From the NCBI RefSeq assembly GCF_003710825.1, contig NZ_RHHQ01000003.1, positions 186,001 through 250,000 on the forward strand: DNA of 64,000 bases, given 5' to 3'. Every line of letters begins with the position of its first letter. Within the stretch, counting starts at the first letter, position 1. The translations under genes and the position numbers were made by a program. Under the pieces are notes generated by a model. It had not been told where the DNA came from, searched no databases, and worked only from the letters and a program-made list of their open reading frames with translations. Positions 22,112-30,335 of the stretch are shown here, one piece after another. The DNA is from Brevibacillus fluminis. GTDB lineage: Bacteria; Bacillota; Bacilli; Brevibacillales; Brevibacillaceae.

Positions 22112-23920
22112 TTAATCGTATGTAACAGGTTTTTGCTTTGTCCGTTTAAACAGTTTTCGACAAAATGCTACTGTGAGCTTCCAGAGCATCTTGAGCCAAT
22201 GGAAAATGAACTGAATCGGATTGGCGGTAAAACGGTAGGGTGACACCTGCGCATGCAAATTGCTGACAGGCTTCAGATACTTGCGCTGAATTTCTTCCAC
22301 CGATAAAGCGGCCGGCTGCACGATCTCGCGCTCCCACTCTTCCAAGGATGAGTCCAGCCGTATTCCATGCGCCTGCAGCTGCTCCTTCAAATCCGAATCA
22401 GCCGGCGTAGGCAGCCACCACGTGTAAACGGCACTTGTTTTGCCGTCAACCAGTAGCTCAATGTAATAGGAAAACATCGCGGCAGTCGTTTTGTTGCCGT
22501 AATCGAGATCGTCATGCGGTGCGGGTGCTGGATAATGCGCAGGATAGCGGAACGGGCCATGCTTGAGGAACAAGCCGATCAAACCGACAGGCGGCACGTT
22601 ATTTTCGTAGCCGGGAATCACGATTGGAAGCTCCGCGGTAAAATCGACGCGGATGATCACGCCATCGATAAACGCGCGCTCGACCTTGTCCTCCTGTGAG
22701 TAGATTCCGAGCTCACGTGCCTTCTTGTCCCAATAGACGACCGAGGTGTTGTGCGAAAGCCAGAATTGATAAGACATCTCCAAAAATATCGCATAAAAAG
22801 AAGAAAATGATTTCTCGTCAAATGGGTTGATGAACTCCTGCAGGCGGAAATAGCCGTTTTGCTCGCGCCATGCCTTCCCCTTGTTCAAATAATCGACGAG
22901 CCGCTGGATCCGGTATTCCTCACTCGACTGATTGGCGGCGCTCAAGCGGGCCGCCTCCATCAAATCGGCGGTGAAGTTACCGTTCACGTACTCCCAATAA
23001 TTGACCTGTCCTTGTGAAAAGCGCGCATCGCTGAGTCGCCCGCTCTCCACTTCCCATTGCGTGAATATTTCAACATCAATTCCCAAATATAGCTCCGTCA
23101 TTTCCAGCGGATGAAGCGGGTTGCCTGTAAAGCCGTCTACCACCGCCACGATATAAGGGCTAGCCTCCAGGTACCACTGCTTGATCAATGCAGGCCTTGC
23201 AGACGGCGGAATCGTCGTCGGCTCCTCGATGTCTGCCAAAGCTGAAGACAACGGCGCGTAATCGGGCAGAGCCGAGTAGCTGTCATAGTGTACGACGACA
23301 AACTGATGGTTTACGCACGCCCGCTCATCAATGACCAGCTCCTGCCAAGCATGCTGGGCGCTCCCTCCCTTTACGCCCATGATCAGGATCGGCGCTTCCC
23401 GCCTTCCGTTCAAATTCAGCGTCCCGCCTTGATGCACATGCAGCGATTGGCCGTGGCGGAAATTCAGCACAACCCCTTGCTCCACCTCAAGCACGGCGCC
23501 CGGAGCCAAAACGAGCGGCTCCGGTCCCAGCATGTAAGGGCCGGCTTGCGCGGATAAATGCCTGGTACCTTCGATGAATCCTGACAAACTCGCATATTTT
23601 TCGACATGCAGGCGGTACGGCTCCGGTTCCTCAAACATGCCATCTGTCGATATCTTGATGTAGCAATACCCTGCAGACGCAGCGATATACGTGCCGAGGC
23701 CGGGCGTATTGCTACTGCAGACCGACTGTTCAGGTTCCGTTTCGTGCTCACAAAACAGGTGCAGCGCAAAGCTTTGACCATCTGGAATGTTGCTTACCTG
23801 CACTTCAATCGCTTCTTTTGGCTCAAGCCAAATCCGGTACCACGTTTCCTTATCATTTGAGCGGTCGTCCATTCGTTGGGGTGCCGCCATTTGCGTAAGC
23901 GCCGCTTGCTCTATAATCAT
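22112..23920 (-). CDS. Large protein of unknown function, 602 aa
   Basis: The start follows GGAGACTGGGCA. Residues about 1-110 resemble a beta-sandwich of the pre-peptidase type (ETWYRIWLEPKEAIEVQVSN, GLGTYIAASAGYCYIKIS). A beta-rich section with a parallel-beta-helix look follows (LVLAPGAVLEVEQGVVLNF, LHVHQGGTLNLNGRREAPIL). The remaining 380 residues are aromatic-rich and unfamiliar. There is no signal peptide. The C-terminus has a basic amphipathic stretch (FHWLKMLWKLTVAFCRKLFK) that could touch a membrane. It stands alone on its strand between the PHA cluster and a radical SAM gene. I cannot assign a function. Confidence 0.75.
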   Translation of the reverse strand: MIIEQAALTQMAAPQRMDDRSNDKETWYRIWLEPKEAIEVQVSNIPDGQSFALHLFCEHETEPEQSVCSSNTPGLGTYIAASAGYCYIKISTDGMFEEPEPYRLHVEKYASLSGFIEGTRHLSAQAGPYMLGPEPLVLAPGAVLEVEQGVVLNFRHGQSLHVHQGGTLNLNGRREAPILIMGVKGGSAQHAWQELVIDERACVNHQFVVVHYDSYSALPDYAPLSSALADIEEPTTIPPSARPALIKQWYLEASPYIVAVVDGFTGNPLHPLEMTELYLGIDVEIFTQWEVESGRLSDARFSQGQVNYWEYVNGNFTADLMEAARLSAANQSSEEYRIQRLVDYLNKGKAWREQNGYFRLQEFINPFDEKSFSSFYAIFLEMSYQFWLSHNTSVVYWDKKARELGIYSQEDKVERAFIDGVIIRVDFTAELPIVIPGYENNVPPVGLIGLFLKHGPFRYPAHYPAPAPHDDLDYGNKTTAAMFSYYIELLVDGKTSAVYTWWLPTPADSDLKEQLQAHGIRLDSSLEEWEREIVQPAALSVEEIQRKYLKPVSNLHAQVSPYRFTANPIQFIFHWLKMLWKLTVAFCRKLFKRTKQKPVTYD

Positions 23921-24112
23921 TGCCCAGTCTCCTTTTCACGTTTTGAATCGAAAGGTCTCTGGTACAATGTTCACAGACGATGACTGCCCACCTTTTCCCC
24001 AAAAGAAAACCTCTATCCAAATCGGCCCTGTCATAGAGCGATCGTAATAGAGGTTGGCACTTCCCGCTGTATCATGTTGACATTCTTAGGACGTTTTCGC
24101 TGGTTGACACAG

Positions 24113-24183
24113 TAAAAAATACCCCTTTCGACCTTAGTTCCATTATAACCGATGGACTAATATTGGTCTTTAGGGGTTTGCGA
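24113..24183 (-). terminator. Probable terminator after the radical SAM gene
   Basis: The minus strand has ACCCCT and GACC blocks that pair with GGTC and AGGGGT across a loop of about 30 nt, followed by TTTTTT. It begins 12 nt after the radical SAM stop. The large loop lowers confidence. Confidence 0.5.
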
Positions 24184-24194
24184 CTTTCGACATA

Positions 24195-25070
24195 CTACGC
24201 GCCGAATCGTTGTCGATATCCGCAACGTTTGCACAATTCCTCGACGGCCTCTCGGCGGGAAAAGCCCTCAACGAGTTGATTAGCCCGTTCGCCGTCTACG
24301 ATTTCTGTAAACGTCGCCTGGTTCATATTACCCAAATTAATGACGCCCTCGCCATCCAGGCAGCATGGCACGACAGTCCCATCGACGAGAATGGCCGCTT
24401 GGCTGCGCAGCGCATAGCAAAAGCCTTTACCCTCGTCAGCAGGCGCTGTCAGGCTCGGCCATTGGAATTCGTGATCCTGGTTCAAATAAACGCGGGGCGC
24501 AATCTTCACACCGCTGCCCGGCACGACTTTCTCCTCGATCTTGTAGTCGAGATCGAATTCCTTTTCAATAATCGCAAGCGTTTGCCGGTTTCTGCTCTTT
24601 TGAATATTCGTCGCGTTATCTTGCGTCAAATTCCACAGGCGGAACGAAAAGATGACATTGTGCTGCGCCGCTTCCCGCACGAACGAAAGAATCTCCCGCA
24701 GGTAGCCTTCCCGGTCTGTCGAGCCTTCGTGCCCGTCGAAGCTGTGGAGTGAAAAATTCATTTGCCGTAGCGCAGGCTTGCCGAGCAGCTTGTGCCGATT
24801 TTTCTTGATGAGCGTCCCGTTTGTCGTAATATTGACTTTGAAGCCCTTGGCGTGGGCGATATCGAGCAGCTCATCGATTTTGGGATGCAAAAGCGGCTCG
24901 CCTTTGACGTGCAGATAAACAAAATTCGTATGCGGCTTGATTTGGTCCAAGCGCTTGATGAAATCGTCCACCTTGATAAAATTCGCCTTGCGCTCCGTAG
25001 GCGGACAGAACGTACAGGCGAGATTGCAGACGCTGGTGATTTCTATATAGACTTTTTTAAATGTTTTCAA
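24195..25070 (-). CDS. Radical SAM/SPASM-domain protein
   Basis: A 291-aa radical S-adenosylmethionine enzyme. The cluster motif C15-x3-C19-x2-C22 (CNLACTFC) lies in the usual N-terminal FKKVYIEITSVCNL context. A C-terminal SPASM-like region follows (GFCYALRSQAAILVDGTVVPCCLDGEG, then ELCKRCGYR), which would bind an extra iron-sulfur cluster. I prefer a TTG start at 25070 with GGGGA 8 nt upstream. An ATG at 25085 is in frame but has a poor ribosome site. SPASM enzymes often modify peptides, but no precursor peptide gene is seen next to it. The substrate is unknown. Confidence 0.88.
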   Translation of the reverse strand: MKTFKKVYIEITSVCNLACTFCPPTERKANFIKVDDFIKRLDQIKPHTNFVYLHVKGEPLLHPKIDELLDIAHAKGFKVNITTNGTLIKKNRHKLLGKPALRQMNFSLHSFDGHEGSTDREGYLREILSFVREAAQHNVIFSFRLWNLTQDNATNIQKSRNRQTLAIIEKEFDLDYKIEEKVVPGSGVKIAPRVYLNQDHEFQWPSLTAPADEGKGFCYALRSQAAILVDGTVVPCCLDGEGVINLGNMNQATFTEIVDGERANQLVEGFSRREAVEELCKRCGYRQRFGA

Positions 25071-25212
25071 GATGTGGTTCCCCATTCCCCATGTCTGTCT
25101 TTATATGTCGAATGCTAGTCATCCTTCCTATAGTACCATAGGTAGACTTTCCTTCGGTATCGGTGCATTCTGGGGAAGCACACTCCTTAAAACCGAACGA
25201 CTCGTAATGAAA

Positions 25213-25243
25213 AAAGAGCCCTTCCGCTCATTCAGAAGGGCTC
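25213..25243 (-). terminator. Intrinsic terminator after the TIM-barrel hydrolase gene
   Basis: Perfect stem GAGCCCTTC/GAAGGGCTC with a 10-nt loop and TTTTTT on the minus strand. Confidence 0.88.
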
Positions 25244-25264
25244 CTTTTACGTAAAACGGTGCAG

Positions 25265-26308
25265 CTACGGTTTTGCGTAGTGGTTGGCCAGCGCGCGGAA
25301 CGATTTTTTCGGTTCCCACGGCATGTCCGGATAAGCATCGCCGTTTTTTCCGACATACGATTTGACCACGCTGTAGCTTGCCATGTCGAGGTCATAGCGC
25401 GGGTCTTCATGATGCGGATAGGTGGCCATGACGAACGTAAACCAGAAAGCTCCATCCACCTTTTCCCCCGCAAAAATGTCCAGCAGCTCTTCCATGCAGC
25501 GGACTTGAACGTCCTCATCCCGCACATAATCCCCTTTGATCTTATGAGGGGGTTGGGACCTGTCGACGATTGCCCAGCCGTAGCCTCCCTTCTCCTCAGC
25601 GCCCTTGTACGTGCAGCAGCCGAATTCGGTAACGACCACGGGTTTTCCATGGGTGAAGTAGCCTCGAAGCTTTTCGCGGTACGTTTTTTGGCTGAACGCA
25701 TCGCGGTAGTAATCAACTGCAACCAGATCAAACAGCTGCCATTGGACATGCTCCCACGTACCTGACGCGTACGTGAGCTGCCCGTGAAAATGCTCCCTCA
25801 CCTGTGCTGCAGCCTTGCCCAGAAAAACATTCAGCCTTTTGTGAAACGATCCTCGGCGAATCGTGCTTATCAGCAAACGCCATGGCTTCATGAACGTCTG
25901 GATGCGGTCAAATGCTGTCTCACCGTCGACAAGCCCTTTCATGAAAAAAGTCAGCTCGCATCCGACAACGAAAACGATGTGGGGCGAGCGCATCCGCAGC
26001 ACTTCCGCCGCTTTGGCGCAATCGGCTAGGTAGCGTAGCGTATCCCGTTCATCCGCATCCACGAAACTGGGAGAAAACCAGACCTCCAACCCTTGGGCTG
26101 CAGCGTATTCGGCAGCCAGCACCAGCCGATCGATCGCTTGGCCGGAAATCCGCACCGCCGTGCAATGCAGCTCATTTTTGATGATCTCCATTTCTCGCCT
26201 GACGATGGTAGGGTTGAATTCATCGCGGGACGATGCTCCCTGTCCGCGGGTAAACGTCCCTACATCATAATTGATGCCTTTACGATTGAGCGTTTGCGAG
26301 TCGGCCAT
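25265..26308 (-). CDS. TIM-barrel glycoside hydrolase-like protein
   Basis: A 347-aa protein whose pattern fits a clan GH-A (beta/alpha)8 barrel. It has a strand with Glu at VVGCELTFF (candidate acid/base) and another at VVVTEFGCCTYKG (candidate nucleophile), separated by VAVDYYRDAF. There is no signal peptide, so it acts in the cytoplasm if it is an enzyme. The ATG follows GGGGAG. It stands as a single gene with its own terminator. The substrate is unknown, and homologues are often annotated vaguely, so the enzymatic call is by fold signature only. Confidence 0.65.
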   Translation of the reverse strand: MADSQTLNRKGINYDVGTFTRGQGASSRDEFNPTIVRREMEIIKNELHCTAVRISGQAIDRLVLAAEYAAAQGLEVWFSPSFVDADERDTLRYLADCAKAAEVLRMRSPHIVFVVGCELTFFMKGLVDGETAFDRIQTFMKPWRLLISTIRRGSFHKRLNVFLGKAAAQVREHFHGQLTYASGTWEHVQWQLFDLVAVDYYRDAFSQKTYREKLRGYFTHGKPVVVTEFGCCTYKGAEEKGGYGWAIVDRSQPPHKIKGDYVRDEDVQVRCMEELLDIFAGEKVDGAFWFTFVMATYPHHEDPRYDLDMASYSVVKSYVGKNGDAYPDMPWEPKKSFRALANHYAKP

Positions 26309-26420
26309 CGTGACTCACTCCCCTTTCCAAAAGCCTTACGTTCGCATAAGGTAATTGTGCCCAGCGAATCTTCTTTTCTACCGTCCTATACGAACAAGTG
26401 AAAGAAAGGGTGAGTGTTTT

Positions 26421-27716
26421 TTATACACATTTGGCAATGACGTTCATGGAATCGGTAAAGGCCTGTACGGCTTGCTCGATATGGGATTCGGTCATGACCG
26501 TGGACAAATTCCACATCCCTCGTGGCGCGGTAAAGATTCCGCGATTGATCAGCTCGATGTGAAGTAACGCTGCGAGGTCATTGCGTGATAGCAATGTAGA
26601 CGAGTAGTTGATGGGCGGCTGTTCGGTAAAATGCACATGTAGTAACGAGCCTGTACGTGTGATCGATGCGGGAACGGCAAGTCGCTCGATCGTCTCGTGC
26701 ATACCGGTTTCCAATCTCTGGGCCAATGTTTCTAAACGCGTAAGTGCATGCTCATCCAACAGCTCCATGGAAGCTATTCCGGCTGCCATCGTAACCCTGT
26801 TGCCGTTGAATGTGCCACCATGTGACAAAGATGTCGATTGAGCGGGATCGAAGAGAGACATAATGTCCGCCCTTCCACCAAACGCCCCGACCGGAAAACC
26901 GCCACCGATAATCTTAGCCAATGCGGTCAAATCCGGGGTCACTTGATACTTGCTTTGCGCGCCCCCTGTGCTTAAGCGCAATGTCTGAACTTCATCAAAA
27001 ATCAAGAGGACGTCATATCGGTTCACTAGCTCGCGCAAACCCTCCAAATATCCCGGCAAAGGAGGAATGACGCCGGCAGACCCCATAACAGGCTCCACGA
27101 TTACGGCAGCGATTTCTTTTGCCCGCTGAATCAGGAGTCGTTCCATCGCCTCTACATCATTGAATGGCACAGCATAAATATCCTCCGCCACCCGTGCGGG
27201 GACTCCCATCGAGGACGTCTCGCTTTGCGCTGTGTCGTGAGTCCCGTGATAGCCCCCCTCCATTTTGATGATCCCGGCGCGATTGGTAAATGCACGGGCG
27301 GCACGTATGGCAAACATGGTCGCCTCCGTACCGGAATTGCAAAAACGAATCCGCTCGATTCCCGGCACTCTGGCGCACAACACATCGGCGAGTATGATCT
27401 GTTCCTCGATGACGCTGGCATAGGATGTCCCCAAGCTCAGCGCGTGATTGACTCTCTCTATAATCTTCGGATGCGCATGTCCGTGAATGGTTGACGTGTA
27501 ATTATTTAAAAAATCCAAGTAGCGATTCCCGTCCCGATCATGCAATTCCGGACCAACTCCCTCGCTTACGGTGAGTGGATAAGGACGAAAAAACGCAGTC
27601 GTACGCGTGTCGCCACCCGGCATGACTAGCCGTGCCGCCTCATACATCTCCTTTGACTTTTGGGTCCGATGAGAATACGCTTGTACGGCAATTTCATAGG
27701 CCGTTTGTTGATCCAT
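26421..27716 (-). CDS. Class III PLP aminotransferase (GSAM-like)
   Basis: A 431-aa PLP enzyme close to glutamate-1-semialdehyde aminomutase in sequence style: SGTEATMFAIRAARAFT, EGGYHGTHD, IFDEVQTLR and ALAKIIGGGFPVGAFGG with the PLP Lys. It lacks the context of haem biosynthesis, so it is probably not HemL. The same subfamily includes beta-amino-acid (beta-phenylalanine) aminotransferases. The ATG follows AAGGAGAA. It is transcribed alone, in the same direction as the TIM-barrel gene 112 nt further on. The substrate is unassigned. Confidence 0.85.
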   Translation of the reverse strand: MDQQTAYEIAVQAYSHRTQKSKEMYEAARLVMPGGDTRTTAFFRPYPLTVSEGVGPELHDRDGNRYLDFLNNYTSTIHGHAHPKIIERVNHALSLGTSYASVIEEQIILADVLCARVPGIERIRFCNSGTEATMFAIRAARAFTNRAGIIKMEGGYHGTHDTAQSETSSMGVPARVAEDIYAVPFNDVEAMERLLIQRAKEIAAVIVEPVMGSAGVIPPLPGYLEGLRELVNRYDVLLIFDEVQTLRLSTGGAQSKYQVTPDLTALAKIIGGGFPVGAFGGRADIMSLFDPAQSTSLSHGGTFNGNRVTMAAGIASMELLDEHALTRLETLAQRLETGMHETIERLAVPASITRTGSLLHVHFTEQPPINYSSTLLSRNDLAALLHIELINRGIFTAPRGMWNLSTVMTESHIEQAVQAFTDSMNVIAKCV

Positions 27717-27942
27717 GTGAATTCTCCTTCCTTTGTTCCGGGTTGTTTAATAATCAAAATATTATGAACGGAAAAATAACATTAGCCTCATCATAGGGGA
27801 TCAGCGACAGCACAGCAATGGTCTATTGATTTGTTCCCAATACTTTTTACCACCTCTTACTGAAAATGATATGCTTGTAATGAGAAAAACAAGCGAATGC
27901 GCTGATCGGGCACGTTCGCTTGTGTCACTGACGGAGGTCACG

Positions 27943-28467
27943 ATGATTCTACATAAAGGCGAAACATTGTTTCGACAAGGTGAAAAAGGACCGCTCTTCC
28001 ATTTGAAGAGCGGCCTGTTGAAGATTGTTCGCGTTCACCAAGATGGAACGACGATACTTGTGAATGTGATTGTTCCGAATGAAACGATCCCCCACCATTC
28101 GCTGATCAGCCCGAATCCGTATTATGGCACTGCAATCGCGCTGACGACCTGCGAGATCGACGTGTTGTCCGAACGCGAATGGTACCAGGACTTGCAGCAG
28201 CATCCGCAAAAAGCTCTCACCATCGCCTTACAGCTGCAAGAAAAACTGCGGATGATGCAACAGCGGATCGATCAGCTGACCGAATCCGCTCCTGCCGCAA
28301 AGCTGAAAAAGCTGCAGGCGTGGTTTGACGTTTACATTGCGCCGCAAGCGCTGACCGATGTTCTAACGCAAGATGAAATCGGCCAGTTCATCGGGCTGCG
28401 GCGCGAGACGGTGAATCGACTGCTTCGCGCGCAGTTATTGGAGCATCCCGAATCGTCGGAGGAATGA
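27943..28467 (+). CDS. Crp/Fnr-family transcriptional regulator
   Basis: From the ATG at 27943 (GGAGG 5 nt upstream) it gives 174 aa. The frame is open back to a TTG at 27826 (213 aa), but no upstream start has a ribosome site. The cyclic-nucleotide-binding-like fold begins KGETLFRQGEKGPLFHLKSGLLKI. The recognition helix in LTQDEIGQFIGLRRETVNRLL carries RETVNR, close to the RETVGR of E. coli CRP, so TGTGA half-sites are expected. It lacks a cysteine cluster for oxygen sensing. It converges with hmp, whose promoter carries a perfect TGTGA-N6-TCACA site, so control of hmp is plausible. Confidence 0.85.
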   Translation: MILHKGETLFRQGEKGPLFHLKSGLLKIVRVHQDGTTILVNVIVPNETIPHHSLISPNPYYGTAIALTTCEIDVLSEREWYQDLQQHPQKALTIALQLQEKLRMMQQRIDQLTESAPAAKLKKLQAWFDVYIAPQALTDVLTQDEIGQFIGLRRETVNRLLRAQLLEHPESSEE

Positions 28468-29685
28468 TCAGCCCAGATCTGCCGCAGGGCCGAAAAACTC
28501 ATAATGCAGGTCGGCAGAAGCCGCACCCATCTCTGTGAGATAGCTGTGCACGGCCTTCATGTAGGACACTGGACCGCAGAAGTAGAACGCTGCATCCGTC
28601 GTTGGCAGTACCTGCTTAAGCCACGCCAGATCGATATACCCTTCCTTCTCAAACGCGCCCGCTGCTCGGTCCTGCTCAGTCGGCTGTGTATAGCACCAGT
28701 GAACGGACAGCTGGCTGTGCTTGCTGGCCAGTTCCTCGATTTGCGCTTTCATCGCATGGGTATCGCCATTTTGGGTGGAATGGATGAAGATGACTTGCCG
28801 CTGTGCATTCGCTGCAACCGACGCCTGTAACATGCTGACCATCGGCGTGAGTCCGACACCGCCGCTCAGCAGTACGAGTGGGCGTGCATCCTCCTGATTC
28901 AATACGAAATCACCTGCAGGCGCGGACAGCAACAAGGTATCCCCTTGCTCCACCTTTTGGTGCAAATAATTCGATACTTTTCCGGCTGGACGATCCCGCT
29001 GTCCATCCTCACGCTTCACCGAAATCCGGTAGTATGGCTTGCCTGGCGCATCGGACAGGCTGTATTGGCGGATGTGTGTGTTCGTCTCACCTGGGATGTC
29101 CAGCTTCACGCTGATATACTGTCCAGGCGCAAAACTCGCAATTGTTCCTCCATCCTGCGGAACCAGGTAAAACGTGGTGATGCGGTCGCTTTCCTGCACC
29201 TTGCGTTCGACCCGAAATGGTCGGAACCCTTCCCAGCCGCCTTGCTGCTGTTCCGCTTGGTCATACATCTCAGCCTCGATGCTAATGAACACATCGGCGA
29301 TGACGCCGTATGCTTCCGCCCAAGCCCCAATAATCTCTTCCGTCGCCGCATCGCCTAATACATCTTTAATCGCTGCAAGCAAATTTTGCCCAACGATCGG
29401 ATAATGCTCCGGCTTGATCCCGAGGCTGCGGTGCTTATGGCCGATTTGTTTGACGACCGGGATGATCGCTTCCAAATTGTTGATATGGAGCGCTGCCGCA
29501 TATACCGCATTCGCCAAGGCCGTTTGCTGTCTTCCTTGCTTTTGGTTCGCATGGTTGAAAATATTGAGCAGCTCCGGATGATTGGCAAACAACATTTCGT
29601 AAAAACGTTTTGTAATATCGGTTCCGTGCTTTTCGAGCACAGGGACTGTCGCTGTAATCACTTGTCTAGTTTTTTCGCTTAGCAT
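28468..29685 (-). CDS. hmp: Flavohaemoglobin (nitric oxide dioxygenase)
   Basis: A 405-aa fusion of an N-terminal globin (residues 1 to about 137, with proximal His in IGHKHRSLGIKPEHY), a FAD domain (HIRQYSLSD) and a NAD domain (LLSGGVGLTPMVSM, FYFCGPVSYMKAV). The length is normal. It converts NO and O2 to nitrate with NAD(P)H in the cytoplasm and protects against nitrosative stress. The two sites upstream, TGTGATTCAAATCACA and TTGATATACATCAA, suggest Crp/Fnr-type control. Its stop codon abuts that of the convergent Crp-like gene with no gap. Confidence 0.96.
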   Translation of the reverse strand: MLSEKTRQVITATVPVLEKHGTDITKRFYEMLFANHPELLNIFNHANQKQGRQQTALANAVYAAALHINNLEAIIPVVKQIGHKHRSLGIKPEHYPIVGQNLLAAIKDVLGDAATEEIIGAWAEAYGVIADVFISIEAEMYDQAEQQQGGWEGFRPFRVERKVQESDRITTFYLVPQDGGTIASFAPGQYISVKLDIPGETNTHIRQYSLSDAPGKPYYRISVKREDGQRDRPAGKVSNYLHQKVEQGDTLLLSAPAGDFVLNQEDARPLVLLSGGVGLTPMVSMLQASVAANAQRQVIFIHSTQNGDTHAMKAQIEELASKHSQLSVHWCYTQPTEQDRAAGAFEKEGYIDLAWLKQVLPTTDAAFYFCGPVSYMKAVHSYLTEMGAASADLHYEFFGPAADLG

Positions 29686-29710
29686 GAACGTTCACTCACC
29701 TTCGTGTGGC

Positions 29711-29724
29711 TTGATATACATCAA
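29711..29724. promoter_or_regulatory. FNR-like palindrome over the hmp start site
   Basis: TTGAT-ATAC-ATCAA is a perfect FNR-family consensus. It overlaps the predicted start site and the edge of the -10 box TATACT (29729-29724), where binding would repress. Confidence 0.6.
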
Positions 29725-29750
29725 GTATAGTGAGCGCCGCGCATCCCATA

Positions 29751-29766
29751 TGTGATTCAAATCACA
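29751..29766. promoter_or_regulatory. CRP/Fnr-type activator site of hmp
   Basis: TGTGA-TTCAAA-TCACA is a perfect palindrome of the CRP and Bacillus Fnr type. Its centre is about 41.5 bp before the start site implied by the TATACT box, the standard class II activator position. Confidence 0.75.
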
Positions 29767-29828
29767 CGAAAAAGCAACGATTTGTGACAGACAGTGGAAT
29801 GCTTCATGTGAAACATCGCCACTGCAAG

Positions 29829-29870
29829 CAAAAACCCATCCTTCGGAATAACCGCTGGGACGGGTTTTAT
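29829..29870 (-). terminator. Terminator after the siderophore-binding remnant
   Basis: Stem AAAACCCGTCC/GGATGGGTTTT with one mismatch and TTTTT on the minus strand, 20 nt after the remnant's stop. It is a relic of the former gene's 3' end. Confidence 0.65.
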
Positions 29871-29889
29871 TTGCTGCATGTACGACGCG

Positions 29890-30268
29890 CTATTGCTTTT
29901 TCTTGTTCTCTTCCGCGCGCTTGATCAACATATCGACAATCAAATCGATTTTGCCCATGATGGCGATTGGGTCATAACGATAGAACGTATTGAAATCGTT
30001 ATAAAAAATCGTGTTGTTTTTCGCCGCCTTCAGCCCTTGCCACACCTTGGATTCTTTCAGCTTTTTCAGCTGGTCGCCTTTCTCCTTTGGATCATAGGTG
30101 GTCAAAAACCTATAGTCAGCGGCGTATTGCGGCAGCGTCTCCATCGACAGCTGCAGCGTCTGGTTTTTGGTGTTGTTCACGGACGGCATCTTTATTTGCA
30201 GTGCGTTGTAAACAGCTTGGCATCCACGTCCCGCGTTATCGCCGAAGATCCAGCGACCGATGCCACGC
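29890..30268 (-). pseudogene. 3' remnant of an iron-siderophore ABC binding protein (FhuD-like)
   Basis: About 115 residues match the C-terminal lobe of a siderophore-binding lipoprotein: AVYNALQIKMPSVNN, LSMETLPQYAADYRFLTTYD, KVWQGLKAAKNNTIFYNDFNTFYRYDPIAI. The rest of the gene, including the signal peptide and N-terminal lobe, is missing. The open frame continues upstream into the terminator and end of the GH18-like gene, which is not coding for this protein. No permease or ATPase genes are near. The loss probably reflects a deletion that joined this tail to the exopolysaccharide operon. Confidence 0.8.
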
Positions 30269-30276
30269 AGCCGAAG

Positions 30277-30302
30277 AAAAAAGCCATGCGCTCGCATGGC
30301 TT
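30277..30302 (-). terminator. Intrinsic terminator of the exopolysaccharide operon
   Basis: Perfect stem AAGCCATGCG/CGCATGGCTT with a tight loop and TTTTTT on the minus strand, 34 nt after the GH18-like stop. Confidence 0.88.
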
Positions 30303-30335
30303 CTCTTACACTCTCATTTTCAATTTCACTGAACA

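Noticed and set aside
26421..27716. HemL (glutamate-1-semialdehyde aminomutase) for haem synthesis
   Set aside because: The PLP domain is similar, but there are no other hem genes nearby and the sequence style fits broader class III aminotransferases.
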